NCBI RefSeq assembly: GCF_035083965.1
Contig: NC_089732.1
Span: forward strand, 12,849,424 to 12,913,423
DNA from: Branchiostoma lanceolatum
Lineage: Eukaryota > Chordata > Leptocardii > Amphioxiformes > Branchiostomatidae
Length of the DNA: 64,000 bases
Reading direction: 5' to 3'
Of this stretch, positions 13,301 to 23,400 are shown in pieces. The notes below the pieces were generated by a model. That model saw only the letters and a program-made list of their open reading frames with translations, did no database searches and was not told where the DNA came from. Position 1 is the first letter of the stretch. Each line of letters begins with the position of its first letter. The translations under genes and the position numbers were made by a program.

Positions 13301-16300
13301 AACATCAAGAACAGATGACAACTCAAGTCCTCCAGCTAAGAGATTAAAGGATGAAGATGCTAAGAATACAAGGTGAAGAGTACAGTCTATTGGTTTTGAC
13401 TTAGTGCTGCGTACCGGTACTGTACTGTACCGTAAAAATTGATTCGGTACAGGTCCCAAATACTGGATCATGAAGTACCGGTACTGTACCGAAATAGATT
13501 TACACCAAGTATGTGCTTATTTTGTGACTGATCTCCTAACCTCATGGCCTCATGCAACACCAATCGTGACCAAAGTGACACCTTAGAACAGCGTTGCTAA
13601 TATGCAACAGATCATTCAGGCAGATAGCAAGTCCAAGGGAGTTTGGCAGTAGGAAACCTTGTTATTATGTTTTTAAATAAAGATACTGACAAGTTGTAAA
13701 CAGTTTATTGATGTTTCTATCATTATTGAAGAAGTTCAGAAAAACACATTTTAATTTTTTTAATTGTTCAGGTACAGTGCGGACCTGTACCTAAACCTCT
13801 GTACCGGTACCTGATGTTACGTTTAGGTACGCAGCACTATTTTGAATGCATGATGGCGTTGTGGTGAATGTTGTTGGGTTTGAATCCTAGAAGGTCCTAT
13901 CATGTTTTGGCTTTGGAAAAGGCACTTTTCCTACATTTCAACCACATTCAAGTCAGTATCCTTTTCCAGCATCCATTTTCAATGGATTTGCCATAAATGA
14001 TGGAATTAGTCTGGGGAATGACTCGCTACAATTTATTACAGGTTTGTGTAGCAAAACCTTTGTTTGATCCGTTGGCATGTGTGGTGGCCGCCATCTTGAT
14101 TTTGTGACGTCGCAGGGTAGCTATACCATTTCATTGGGAGGGGTGTTTTTTGGGGTCGCTAGCGTTCTCTCTATTTTTAACAAATCGGCACGCAACTATC
14201 ACACATTCAACTCAAATAAAAAGAAAAATTCAATACCAATTCATATTTATAAAAAGACCCCGTAATCGCTAAGCTAACATAGCAAACCTGAAGTACATGT
14301 AGCTCAAATACTTAACTCTAGTTCCATTTGTTGTTGTCTTCTCCAGCCATGTAGAAGGGATCCTGATAGCCCTATGCTGTCACCACCGCTGTACTTGGAC
14401 CAGTTACGTGGGGAAAGGCTTCTTTTCGAATATAGGCTTCACAGAAGGGGACTTCCACATACTGAGGAGCATGTCAAGCTGGGCAACCTGCGGGTTCGCA
14501 AGAGGTCAAACAAAGAACGAGGGAGGGAATGAGGAAGAAGAAAAAGAGAACAGTGAGGAGGAGGGCGAGGAGGAAAAGTATGAACAATCAAAGTAAGTAT
14601 TGTTGTGATTGATAGGTTAGACTTTAGTTGTCTTTGTGGAGCAGGAAATAAACGTTTTTTTTCAATACTTGGATTTCAATAAGTGTTTTTTTTAACCAAT
14701 TCTTGTAAACATTAGGTAATTCATTGCTTTCCCTGTCCATTGTGACCACCTGTCCACATAGACTAGATTTTCTTAGTCCCCTCAGTGGTCTTTGACTGTG
14801 TAATTATTATCTTTTGCCAAGAAGATTATGTTTTCGGTTACTCCAACTGCCGGGTGGGTCTGTATGTATGTCAAGAGCATAACTTGAGAAACCTTTGATG
14901 GATCTTCATGATTTTTGGTGGGTGTGTAGCGGTTGTACAAAGGAAGGTCATGTTCGAAAATGGTTCACCTGGCGTTTTCCAACAGTATTGCAGCAGACTT
15001 TGCATATTTGTGTGTTTGTATGTACAGTCAAACCTGTATTAGCGGTCACCTTTGCATAGCGGCCACCTGCCCATAGTGGTCACTTTTTGTCGGTCCCTTG
15101 GATTTTTCCCATTGACATAAGCATTAAGAATTAGGCTATAGCGGTCACCTGTCCAACGCGGTCGCGGCCACACGATTTTTGGTCCCGCGGGTCTGGAAAC
15201 ACTGCCGATAACGGTCACAGCGCATGGTCGCCGCAAGATTCGGGAGCCTTCTTTCAAATCCCCGCAGAAAAAAATGTCATTATAGCTGCAATGTTACCCA
15301 TGAAAATGTTGTACATGGTTTTATTTTGCTCCTGATGTTGGTTTTGAATTTCCAAAACCGCTAAGACGGCAGAAATTTGCAGACAAAAAGAGCCTCTTGG
15401 TGCGCGGTCCTAGCGGGACGCTTTGTTTACTTGGGTTACTTCACTAGTAGTACCATGGGGGAGCAGTTTGTTAAACAAGACAGACGCCTTTTATCCTCTA
15501 AAAAAGGTTATAAAGTCATCCATTCTTTGTATATTCTGTTCTCTTTATTCAAAGAACTTCTTTGACGAAATAAGTTTACATTTTGTACTATTTAATGTAG
15601 AGTAAAATCAAAACTCACACATTGCAGCTGCACCCACATTACAGTGGACTATCCGAATGACCCTATGACCTCTCAGGCGGCATCTTGCAGCTGTTGTTTT
15701 TTCTCCCGGCAAGGAATCCGACCCAAGCAGGCTGATTTTACCGTGAAATTCCGCAATTATTTGCTGATAAATGATGTCACCGCGCAATTGAAAATGACAC
15801 GGTTGTCTTTGGCAACATTTTGGTCGCATGTGCTCCGGATTGGGGGCGGATCGATGGATCGACTTGGACTTAAATTTGCTTGTGGAAAAATCCGGACCTA
15901 CCGAAAGCAGTCATCTTGAGCCGATGGTCGTCTCGTGGAAGTGGTCGGTAGACCAAGTTTGACTGTACATGTATGTGAATAAATGTTTTTCAGTGGGTAC
16001 AGAAAACATGTGCCACTTATTGCTCGTAATCAATCAACCGTTTCTATAGAGCGGCCACCTGTCCATAGCGGTCGATTTTGGCCAGTCCCTTGAGTGACCG
16101 CTATAGGCAGGTTTGACTGTATTAAAAAAAAGTGACGGAAACGTTAATGAATCTTCATGATTTTCGGTAGGTAAGTAGCGGTTGTGGGAACGAAGGTCAA
16201 GTTCAAAAATGGTTCCCCTGGTTGTTAGTGATATCAAGTTCATTTTCTTTTCTCGACACCTCAGGGCAGCAGCCATCTGGACTGTGGAGGAAAGAGAGGA

Positions 16301-16460
16301 GATCGGGAGACAGTGTAAGAGACTGCTGGACCAGGGTAGACTGTGGTATCTACAGCAGCGCGACTTCCACTCACAACTGGTGCATTATGTAGAGTCAGAC
16401 GTGTCATTAGAAAACATAGCCATTGTTGCAACAAGGAGAAAACCAGCAAACACAACATAG
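7356..16460 (+). CDS. TRMT13: tRNA 2'-O-methyltransferase TRM13 homologue (13 exons, 517 aa)
   Basis: Enzymes of this family 2'-O-methylate position 4 in the acceptor stem of certain tRNAs using SAM. Exons: 7356-7484, 7651-7697, 7833-7899, 8111-8176, 8895-8964, 9209-9315, 9855-9933, 10529-10617, 10954-11032, 12218-12292, 13069-13372, 14347-14592, 16265-16460. Total is 1554 nt with every phase consistent. Visible domains are a CCCH finger (C10, C21, C32, H35), a CHHC U11-48K-type finger (C53, H59, H69, C73), the SAM motif FIEFGAGRG (181-189), SKHLCG (261-266) and LCCHHRC (380-386), followed by SMSSWATCG and an acidic Glu-rich linker. An in-frame ATG at 7314 would add 14 residues; 7356 matches the family N terminus better. 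Introns are loaded with SINEs and DNA-transposon fragments. Confidence 0.95.
8494..8595. repeat. Hairpin of about 100 bp in TRMT13 intron 4
   Basis: The ends AAAATACAACAC and GTGTTGTATTTTA are complementary, with matching ATCACCC/GGGTGAT inner segments around 8521-8570. Probably a MITE remnant. Confidence 0.65.
10131..10480 (+). mobile_element. tRNA-derived SINE, full length
   Basis: The head carries an A-box-like TGGCGCAATCGGTAGAGTG and a B-box GGTTCGAAACC. It is followed by the body (CTTGGGAAAGGCACTTTACA, then GGTACCTGACTTCGGTTGGG) and a tail ending GTGACCAATAAATCATTATT. A close sister lies at 12379-12722. In TRMT13 intron 7. Confidence 0.85.
11078..11132. repeat. Short hairpin
   Basis: CCTGGATGCCAGACC at the left pairs with GGTCTGGCATCCAG at the right, loop about 26 bp. 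In TRMT13 intron 9. Confidence 0.6.
11149..11586. mobile_element. 438-bp TIR element, copy A (TAGTGCTG family)
   Basis: Ends TAGTGCTGTGTACCGG and its approximate complement GCCGCACTA. Same length and internal order as the copy at 13402-13839, including a segment ACTGATCTCCT and a long AT-rich middle. No clean target duplication here. In TRMT13 intron 9. Confidence 0.75.
11630..11836. mobile_element. MITE with ACTGTRAA terminus, copy A
   Basis: Begins TACTGTGAAGGCAGAAATG and ends GCATGCATTTACAGTA; inner GCGGTGGTTTTATGTTC matches 20074-20284. TA at both ends suggests a mariner-like target. In TRMT13 intron 9. Confidence 0.7.
12379..12722 (+). mobile_element. tRNA-derived SINE, full length, second copy
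   Basis: Same order as 10131-10480: GTGTGGCGCAATCATTAGG head, TTGTGCCCTTAGGAAAGGCA, GGTACCTGACTTTGGTTGGG, and tail TCTGACCAATAAACCAATAA. In TRMT13 intron 10. Confidence 0.85.
13402..13839. mobile_element. 438-bp TIR element, copy B, with 8-bp target duplication
   Basis: Ends TAGTGCTGCGTACCGGTAC and GGTACGCAGCACTA. The flanks are TTTTGACT (13394-13401) and TTTTGAAT (13840-13847), a 7/8 match, fitting a hAT-type MITE. In TRMT13 intron 11, only 29 bp after the exon-11 donor. Confidence 0.8.
13860..13990 (+). repeat. SINE fragment
   Basis: Contains a degenerate B-box (GGGTTTGAATCCT), CTTTGGAAAAGGCACTTTTC and TTTTCAATGG, a decayed piece of the tRNA-SINE family. Confidence 0.5.
14038..14162 (+). 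repeat. Dispersed repeat of about 125 bp, copy A
   Basis: Starts ACAGGTTTGTGTAGCAAAAC, includes GGCCGCCATCTTGA and GTGACGTCGCAGGG, ends GGGAGGGGTGTTTT plus GGGGTCGC. Other copies at 32897-33020 (+) and 59905-60028 (-). Confidence 0.75.
14815..15020 (+). repeat. Dispersed repeat (ATAACTTGAGAA type), copy A
   Basis: Features AAGATTATGTTTTCGG, CATAACTTGAGAAAC, GATGGATCTTCATGAT and TTTTTGGTGGGTGTGTAGCG. The same order recurs near 55248-55430 and 56790-56970. Confidence 0.6.
15025..15965. mobile_element. Tc1/mariner (pogo/Tigger-like) non-autonomous element
   Basis: A 941-bp element with inverted ends CAGTCAAACCTGTATTAGCG and, in reverse complement, CAGTCAAACTTGG. TA dinucleotides flank both ends. 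The sub-terminal GCGGTCACC repeats are typical of Tigger-like elements. No transposase frame seen. In TRMT13 intron 12. Confidence 0.75.
16043..16119. mobile_element. Terminal fragment of the same pogo/Tigger-like family
   Basis: Contains ATAGAGCGGCCACCTGTCC and ends CTATAGGCAGGTTTGACTG followed by TA; only a short end-to-end remnant remains. Confidence 0.65.
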
Positions 16461-17141
16461 GCCTTGATTTGTGATGTATTTTTAATTTCCAAGCAGATGT
16501 AAGGAAAAATGTTGTATCAGTTCCTACCTGCTCAGAGACTTGGTGTTAGAAAGTAAGAATTGGAGACCATGTGATTATATTTCCCTCTGAATCATAAAGA
16601 GAAATATATTGCTTCTGCTACCTACCGGGTTTTATTCTTGTTCTGCCACTATATCAAAGACTCTTCTATTATGTGCCACACTGGTAACTTTAGGCAAATG
16701 ACATGAATTTTCATGTGTTAGTAGTATGTATGATTATATATGCTCAGACAGGCTTTCAAAATCAGTTTCTTGAGATTTTTTTTTCTTTTTCTCTCAAAAC
16801 ACACAAATTGTTGGTGCTTGTCAGTTTTTAAGTAAAGACAAAGCAATTTTATCTAAGCCATATCTTTGTTTTAACTGAGCTTCTTTTTTCCTGTGAAAAC
16901 TTAAATGCTTCATGTTAGTACTTTGGAAATCGAAATCTTTTTTTGTGTTGTACACATTTACTTTATTCCTTTAACACTGCTAAAAATTGAATATTAATTC
17001 CTTCAATAATATCATCACTACATGGTCATTGTATGAAATTCTTTTTAAAATGTGCCAAAATTTTGTATCTCATATCATAAACAAGATGTGTAAACCTTTA
17101 TGTCCACAAAAGAATATCTAGCTAATCATTTATAGAATAAA
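16461..17141 (+). other. TRMT13 3' UTR with polyadenylation signal
   Basis: AT-rich sequence after the TRMT13 stop; AATAAA at 17136-17141 is a plausible poly(A) signal. The extent is inferred. Confidence 0.5.
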
Positions 17142-17734
17142 TGAATGATGATTTCATCAATACAACACAACTTTCATATTGTGTTTCCCTGTACAAGTAT
17201 CATGTTTATATGTTGACAGCTTTGTAGCTTTTATATTTACGACAGTTCATAAAAGTTGTTGACATCTTCCTCCATACGAAGAGAGTGCAGAGCACATTCC
17301 TGGTCTAAAATTAGCGGATCAGAATGGTGGGCGAGCCAACGTGACCATTCATACAAATACTCTTCCAAAGAAGCGGTAAATTTAGATTGAAAGAGATGAC
17401 TATGAATCTTCAATATATACCGGTTTTTAGAGTGTATCACACAGTATATAAAGGATACGAAAGATCTAGGCATTGAAATATGGATATAGTAATTCTTGAA
17501 ATTCTACAAGTACACATAGAGACGTTCTATTGCATATTTTTCTTTCCTTTTTTTACATTCTTATAAGTACAAATTGTTGTTTGTAAGTACATGTATATAT
17601 TAATCATTCGTGGCTTGGTACCGATCGCGGCAAGAATCGCTGTGCTGTCTGGACTGGTATGACCCAACTGTTAAACCGGTAAGCTCAGATGACCTCCGCC
17701 GCCCACTGTCCAATTTGGCTGTCAATCAAATGGC

Positions 17735-17944
17735 TACTCCAAGCAGAGGAATGGGTCTGGCTGGTTTTTGACGTGTTTTAGGCGTTTTTGTCGGTCTTTC
17801 TATTTTGTTTCAATTTCTTAATGTCGCTTACCCAACCTCGTATGGGTTGGCAACGTAAAGAAAACGTTACAAAATAGAAAGACCAAAAAAACGCCCCAAA
17901 ACACGTCAAAAAACAGCCGGACCCACTCCTCTGCTTTTAGAGTA
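17735..17944. mobile_element. Palindromic MITE, CTCCAAGCAG family
   Basis: 210-bp hairpin starting TACTCCAAGCAGAGG and ending CCTCTGCTTTTAGAGTA. The flanking 9-bp direct repeat TCAAATGGC occurs at 17726-17734 and 17945-17953. Inner segments (GTTTTAGGCGTTTTTGTCGG) recur in the copies at 23122 and 60284. Confidence 0.85.
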
Positions 17945-19239
17945 TCAAATGGCTACCATGGCCAGCCAACCATCTATTTTCTTACTGTATCTGTTAGTGA
18001 TATCTTTGCAAGATTGACACAGGGTTGTCCATCTCGCCACCTCAATTAATCACTAATTACTCTATCGTCAATGCTACACCACCCAATATTCAATGTCGTT
18101 GCCGATTCTACTTTTATAAAATCTTGATATGGTCTAGGTCAATATTTGGAGGATTTATTTGTGGCATGTACATATGTGCCTTTCTAGTAAAAGAAAGAAG
18201 TCGTGTGAATGTCCACGTAAATGTTGTCCTGGATTTTTCAGAGTAGTTTTGGTGTTAGCATGATTTATAAAAGGTCGTAACGGAATTTTGCCGACCGCAT
18301 GGCCGGGCGGAATGTTGCTGACGGGAGTTTTGACAGCTGTGCGGCGGACTGGTACAGAACCGAGGACAGTTAGTCAGTCCTGGCCAGCGGATCTTCTATT
18401 TTGAACCTTTACTGCTTCAAGGCTGCGCATCAGACTTTGATCTAGCCGTGACACCGCCCTGCTGTGAAAGGAACACTGCCTTGACTGCTACACTGGCTGA
18501 GGTGACCCTTTTCAGTCAGCTTTTGGACGGCGAAAATTTGTTGGTCCGTCGCCACTTTCAGCCACATAGGCGTCCTTGGGTGGTGTCCAGTTGAAAGGTA
18601 TGTATCTAGTTTTGAAATACAGTATTGTGAAATAACGTTTGCCATTACATGGTTGCATTATGTTGTCGCGTTCAGGATCTTTTCAACAATGCCGGAACGG
18701 TCGCCAAATACCTCCAATAAGTTAAGCGAGAGAGGACAACACTGTCGGCAACTATAATGATAGGTTTGAATACTTGGCTACCAATAAGCTGATTGCATCA
18801 GCGTTAATTCCCATTCAATGGTCACCGTAATTTCAATCAAGAAAGAGAGAACCAACGCTGTGGACGACAAGACCAATTAGGTTAATGGCATGGGAAAATT
18901 AAACATTTAAATATTTCATGAAGCATTTGACATGTATGTCACGATACCGTTACCTTGGCAACATGGTAAACATTGATATTTCAAATTTCATAACTTACTT
19001 TACTATTGTATGTATTACTCTTGTGGGAATGAACAAAACAACTAACAGATATGAATAATATGAATAGACCAAGAGACAGGGAGATAATAATGCGTTTGCT
19101 AAGGACAAAGATAGTAAATGTGAATATTTTTCAGATATTAAGATAATTTCTAACTGTCTCTTACAAGGCAATAGACTTTTGAAATCTAATTTGATTTTTT
19201 TAGCTTTAAGCCACCAACAGAACAAAGACCACAGTTTGG

Positions 19240-19562
19240 AGTAAAGCCTCCGTCACACATAGCCGACAATGTCCTAACGACCTTCTCCAGACCATATTTG
19301 TGAGTTAGTCGTGAGCAAGGTCATCTGTGGTTGGGAATTGGTCGGTGGTACTGCCTACTAGTCTTCAAACGTTGTCTGCGTCTTCAGCCGGCCTTGAATT
19401 TTGACCAATCAAACTCGTAAAAGTCCTATTCTGCTTGGATGCGATGAGAGGAGCGAACTGGAACCAGAATAGGATGGATTCCAGTCTGACTTCCAACCTA
19501 GCGCCGACCTTGGTGCGAGCAAAGTCGTCAGAAGTTCCTGTATGTGTGACAGAGCCTTTACT
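19240..19562. mobile_element. 323-bp TIR element (GTCACACATA family), copy A
   Basis: 22-bp inverted ends, AGTAAAGCCTCCGTCACACA on the left, matched by the complement of TATGTGTGACAGAGCCTTTA plus CT on the right. Internal GAGTTAGTCGTGAGCAAGG is shared with 23953-24372; 43534-43848 is an inverted relative. Confidence 0.75.
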
Positions 19563-20073
19563 AACATGTAGCTTAACATTGTCGTCCCCCCTGGGGCTAG
19601 AGAATGTGATAGATGCCATGGTGGCCGCATGGGGGGTGTGGGGGGGGGCACACTACTCATTCTTGACGTACTGCCACAAATCATCATCAGGGAATATCAT
19701 ACGACTACTACTGACGGTCGAGCTACGTTAGACCCGGGAAGGGCTCGACAGTTTTGTAGACCTTTTTGAGAGTTATATGCGTACATGTAACCTGTGTATC
19801 TCTGTTATATTGTATCTAACCCTTTATACCTCTTCCCTCATGACCTCAATGAAAAGCGGCCTGCGTGCCGATTTGAGCTTAATATCATGAAGAAACAAAG
19901 GTTCAAACAAAACCGGTCAATCTTATAGACAGATTCAAACCATGTTTGCCCGCCTAAGTAGTGCGGACTTATCTACATGTACATTTCGTATGCGTTTAGA
20001 CAAATTTTACCTTCAGTAACAACACCTATCTATTCTTTCATTTCCGTCATCATAAAGATGATTATTACAAGAT

Positions 20074-20284
20074 TACTGTAAACGCATTAAGTTTGCGTGG
20101 TTTTTATTTCGCGGTAGGGAGAATATGGAATGTTCGCGGTGGTTTAAAGTTCGCTTTCGAAACAAGAGTAGCGCTACAGTCATAGGTGGGCAAAAAGGTC
20201 CGCGGCAGTTTTAACTTCGCGCTGAAAGTTCACCGCGAAAACCGCGAACATAAGACCATCGCGAACACTTCTGCATTTACAGTA
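20074..20284. mobile_element. MITE with ACTGTAAA terminus, copy B
   Basis: 211 bp, TACTGTAAACGCATTAAG to CTTCTGCATTTACAGTA, with internal GCGGTGGTTTAAAGTTC and CCGCGAAAACCGCGAAC. A relative of 11630-11836. Confidence 0.75.
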
Positions 20285-20449
20285 CTAGATCGACTAGACG
20301 TTCTCGCACTAGCTTGTAGATATGTATTTTTAAACTCTTACTTGCCCTATTGAGACAAATAAATACAAGTAAGGTTTCATTCATTCATCAAACGGGAAAA
20401 TAATCATTTTACGGTTTTTGTTTGTCTCTTCCACAGTTTGAAGAGCGAG

Positions 20450-23400
20450 ATGTCCGGACCGACGTTCAACTTCTGCGGACATGACGTCACCATACACGAG
20501 GAGCTGGTGGACTGCGGAGTCGGATCGACGATATGGGACGCGGTAGGACCCGAAGTTTGATGTGGAGATCCATAAGAATTTTTTTTCTTTTTTACTTCGG
20601 TTTTGGACAGGCAAGGACGACGGGGTACTGCACTCAAGTTTTTTATAACTTATATTAACAGTGCCACGTACAGATAACAACACACCCATTGTCATTTTTA
20701 TACACCTGGGCGAAGTGAGGAAAGTCGTGTTAAGTGCCTTTCCCAAGGGCACAACATCGGTGGCGTCAGGGGATTCGAACTCGGGACTTCTTGGTTCTGA
20801 GTCGAACATCCTGCCGTTACGCCACACGACCCCACAACCAATCCATAAGAATTTGATAGATAGATACAACTATATTTTAGGGGGAGATAACCCTTACTTT
20901 ATACAAATAGGGCAATATATCAAAGAATGTCTAGACCTCAGAACCAATTGTGTAAATGATACGTTAGAATCAACATGCTGATTTACTCTTATCTAGTCAT
21001 ATACATTCATGTACAGGTCAATTCACTTGTATGCACTTGACTGTTTGTGTGTATATGTATATATTTAGTAGACCTTACGAAAATCGCTGTACTTTGGATT
21101 TCTGTTTCTGTATTGACGCGGTCACACCAGGCGTAGGTCGTGATACGGTTTTGATGCCGAACCGTGAATATTTTCAAGCAGACTGTGACAGAACCAATCG
21201 CAACTTTATAACCACCGACAAGGATCGATCTAAAGACAGTTTGTTCCGTTCAAAGACAGCTGAATTTTGCACAAAACATGCACGACTATATCAAGAATGT
21301 ACGATGATCGTACGCATAGAAACTTGTGCATTGCTGAGTTCAATAAGGATGATATTAGCATCAACACGTTGCTAGGTAACCACTGGCAGCAATTTCTCTG
21401 TTGGGTTAAGGCAGCCCAGGCTCGAAAATTCGTGTTCGAGTTCGGCCGCGTGCCTGGCCAGCGGCGCGGCCGAACTCGAAGACGGTTCGAAATGTTCCAC
21501 TACGGAGCAATTCGGGGAGCGCAAGGTCTATTACACAACACAATCATATGTATCATCTCAGGTGTACGTATAAGTACAAAATTGTTTTATAGACCAGGAT
21601 TTGGATTGTGATACATTCTAAATGTTTCAATCAAATGATTTGGAAGTTGTCTCCTCCACAAATGTTGCATGAGCCGCGCCGAGTTCTACTAGCGCTGTTT
21701 TTGACGGAGGTGTTCTAAATAGAATGGGAGGTTCGATATGTTCGATATGGTGTTCGAATGGAACGGCCGTTACGTCATAGGTGTTGGATTACGCGGGAGA
21801 CAACGAACTGCTTGTGTCGGATTTGGGTTATGACTTTTACGCAATTACGCGCAGCTCAAAACAACAGAATTCAGCTTTTGAGTAATCAAATGTAACTTAT
21901 TATCGCTTTCTTATCAAAATTGTCCGAGGCTATTTTGCATAGATTTTATCTATTTTTAACTGGGGCGAATTTTCAATAAACAAATGACTCCAAAATAGCT
22001 GTTTCTGATGTTTCTGACCAAAAAAAACAATGTAATCGTCATTTTAAACAAAATAGCCTCGGACAAAAATAATTTGTATGGGGTTAGCTCTTTTCTTGTA
22101 AAATATTATGATGAAAGGTGGTGTTACCGCCTGCGCGCATAAATCCATAAAATACACGTTTTTTTAACCAAAATGTGTGTTTCTAACCCAAAATCCAGCA
22201 GTAGAAAAAACTCAAGTCACCTTTATTCAATGTGTTTTAAGTAGCTCTAAAACTGTGTCAAGTTTCATCGTGGTGCGACAAGACTATCGATAGTTACAGA
22301 ACATAATCAATATGTACAGAATAATACTTCCTGGGCCGCCTTAACCCAACTGAGTTTCACTCCGTCATTTGATACGCACTTTACATTATGAAAATTCACA
22401 TTTGGTCGATCATACCTCTATTGATATTTCATCAATTTCATCATTCTATGTATAGTTGAAAATCTTGTTTAGTACTCTTCAAAATGACACCTTAATTCTT
22501 TAATATGATCATATATTTGTGAAACAACCACCAGGGCTGACTCTGTGAGTGTGTGTGACAAAACAGTGCCCAAATTTCCTCGATCATGTGTATCATTTTT
22601 TCTAAAAGCCAGCATTGCGTCTTATATCATTTAAAGGTTTGCTTCTTATTCTTTGATATGATAATAAAGCTTTGAGAGAGAAAAATCAATATTTCATCAC
22701 TGCACAACAACTTTTCCCATTCTCTTACTTAGATGGTTACCGTATAGCTCTTGATACATGATGAGCCCTTGGCATGGGTTGTCTGGGTTCACTTGATCAT
22801 GACTTGCCATGTTAGCTGTTTGCTATTACATAACTAACATAGCCCTGGAGTCCGTTACAACAGGTGAAAGAATATGACTCCGCTACACTGAAACTATACA
22901 CTGGCGACACTCAACAGATACATGCACAGCCATTTATAATTCTAGAAAGTATTTCTCCCAACATTCTGTGATATATTGGGTTGTCAGTAGGATATTTGAG
23001 ACGTAGTTGTGAACTGTAAGAATTTCTGCGGGCGTTGGTCAAGGGGATGACTTGTTGTCGCTTACTAGCGCCATCTAGCGGCTACATTAGAATGGCAGCC
23101 TATCACCCCATTTATAACCCCACTCCAAGCACTGAGGAATGGCTAGTTTTCTGCATGTTTTAGGCGTTTTGTCAGGCTTTCTATATTTTGTCCCGTTTTC
23201 TTTATGTCATGCGGCTTGGCGACATAAAGAAAGCGGGACAGAATAGAAAAAGAAGCCCGACCAAAACGCCTAAAAACACGTCAAAAAACAAGCCGGAGTT
23301 GGACCTCTGCTTGGAGAGTAGTTTAAAAAGTGGTTTAAAAAGTTTTTCTCTCCTTTTTTTGTTACACAGGTTTTGCCTACGTAAAGCCTTCTCTGTCGAC

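Larger units (their letters stand above)
17142..20449. other. Intergenic region between TRMT13 and METTL21-family gene
   Basis: No coding exon recognised. Contains MITEs at 17735-17944, 19240-19562 and 20074-20284, and a possible retroelement 3' tail around 20290-20375. A 5' non-coding exon of the downstream gene may lie here but cannot be defined from sequence alone. Confidence 0.5.

Noticed and set aside
19365-19687. Overlapping minus-strand frames of 84-92 codons
   Set aside because: They lie mostly in the GTCACACATA transposon.
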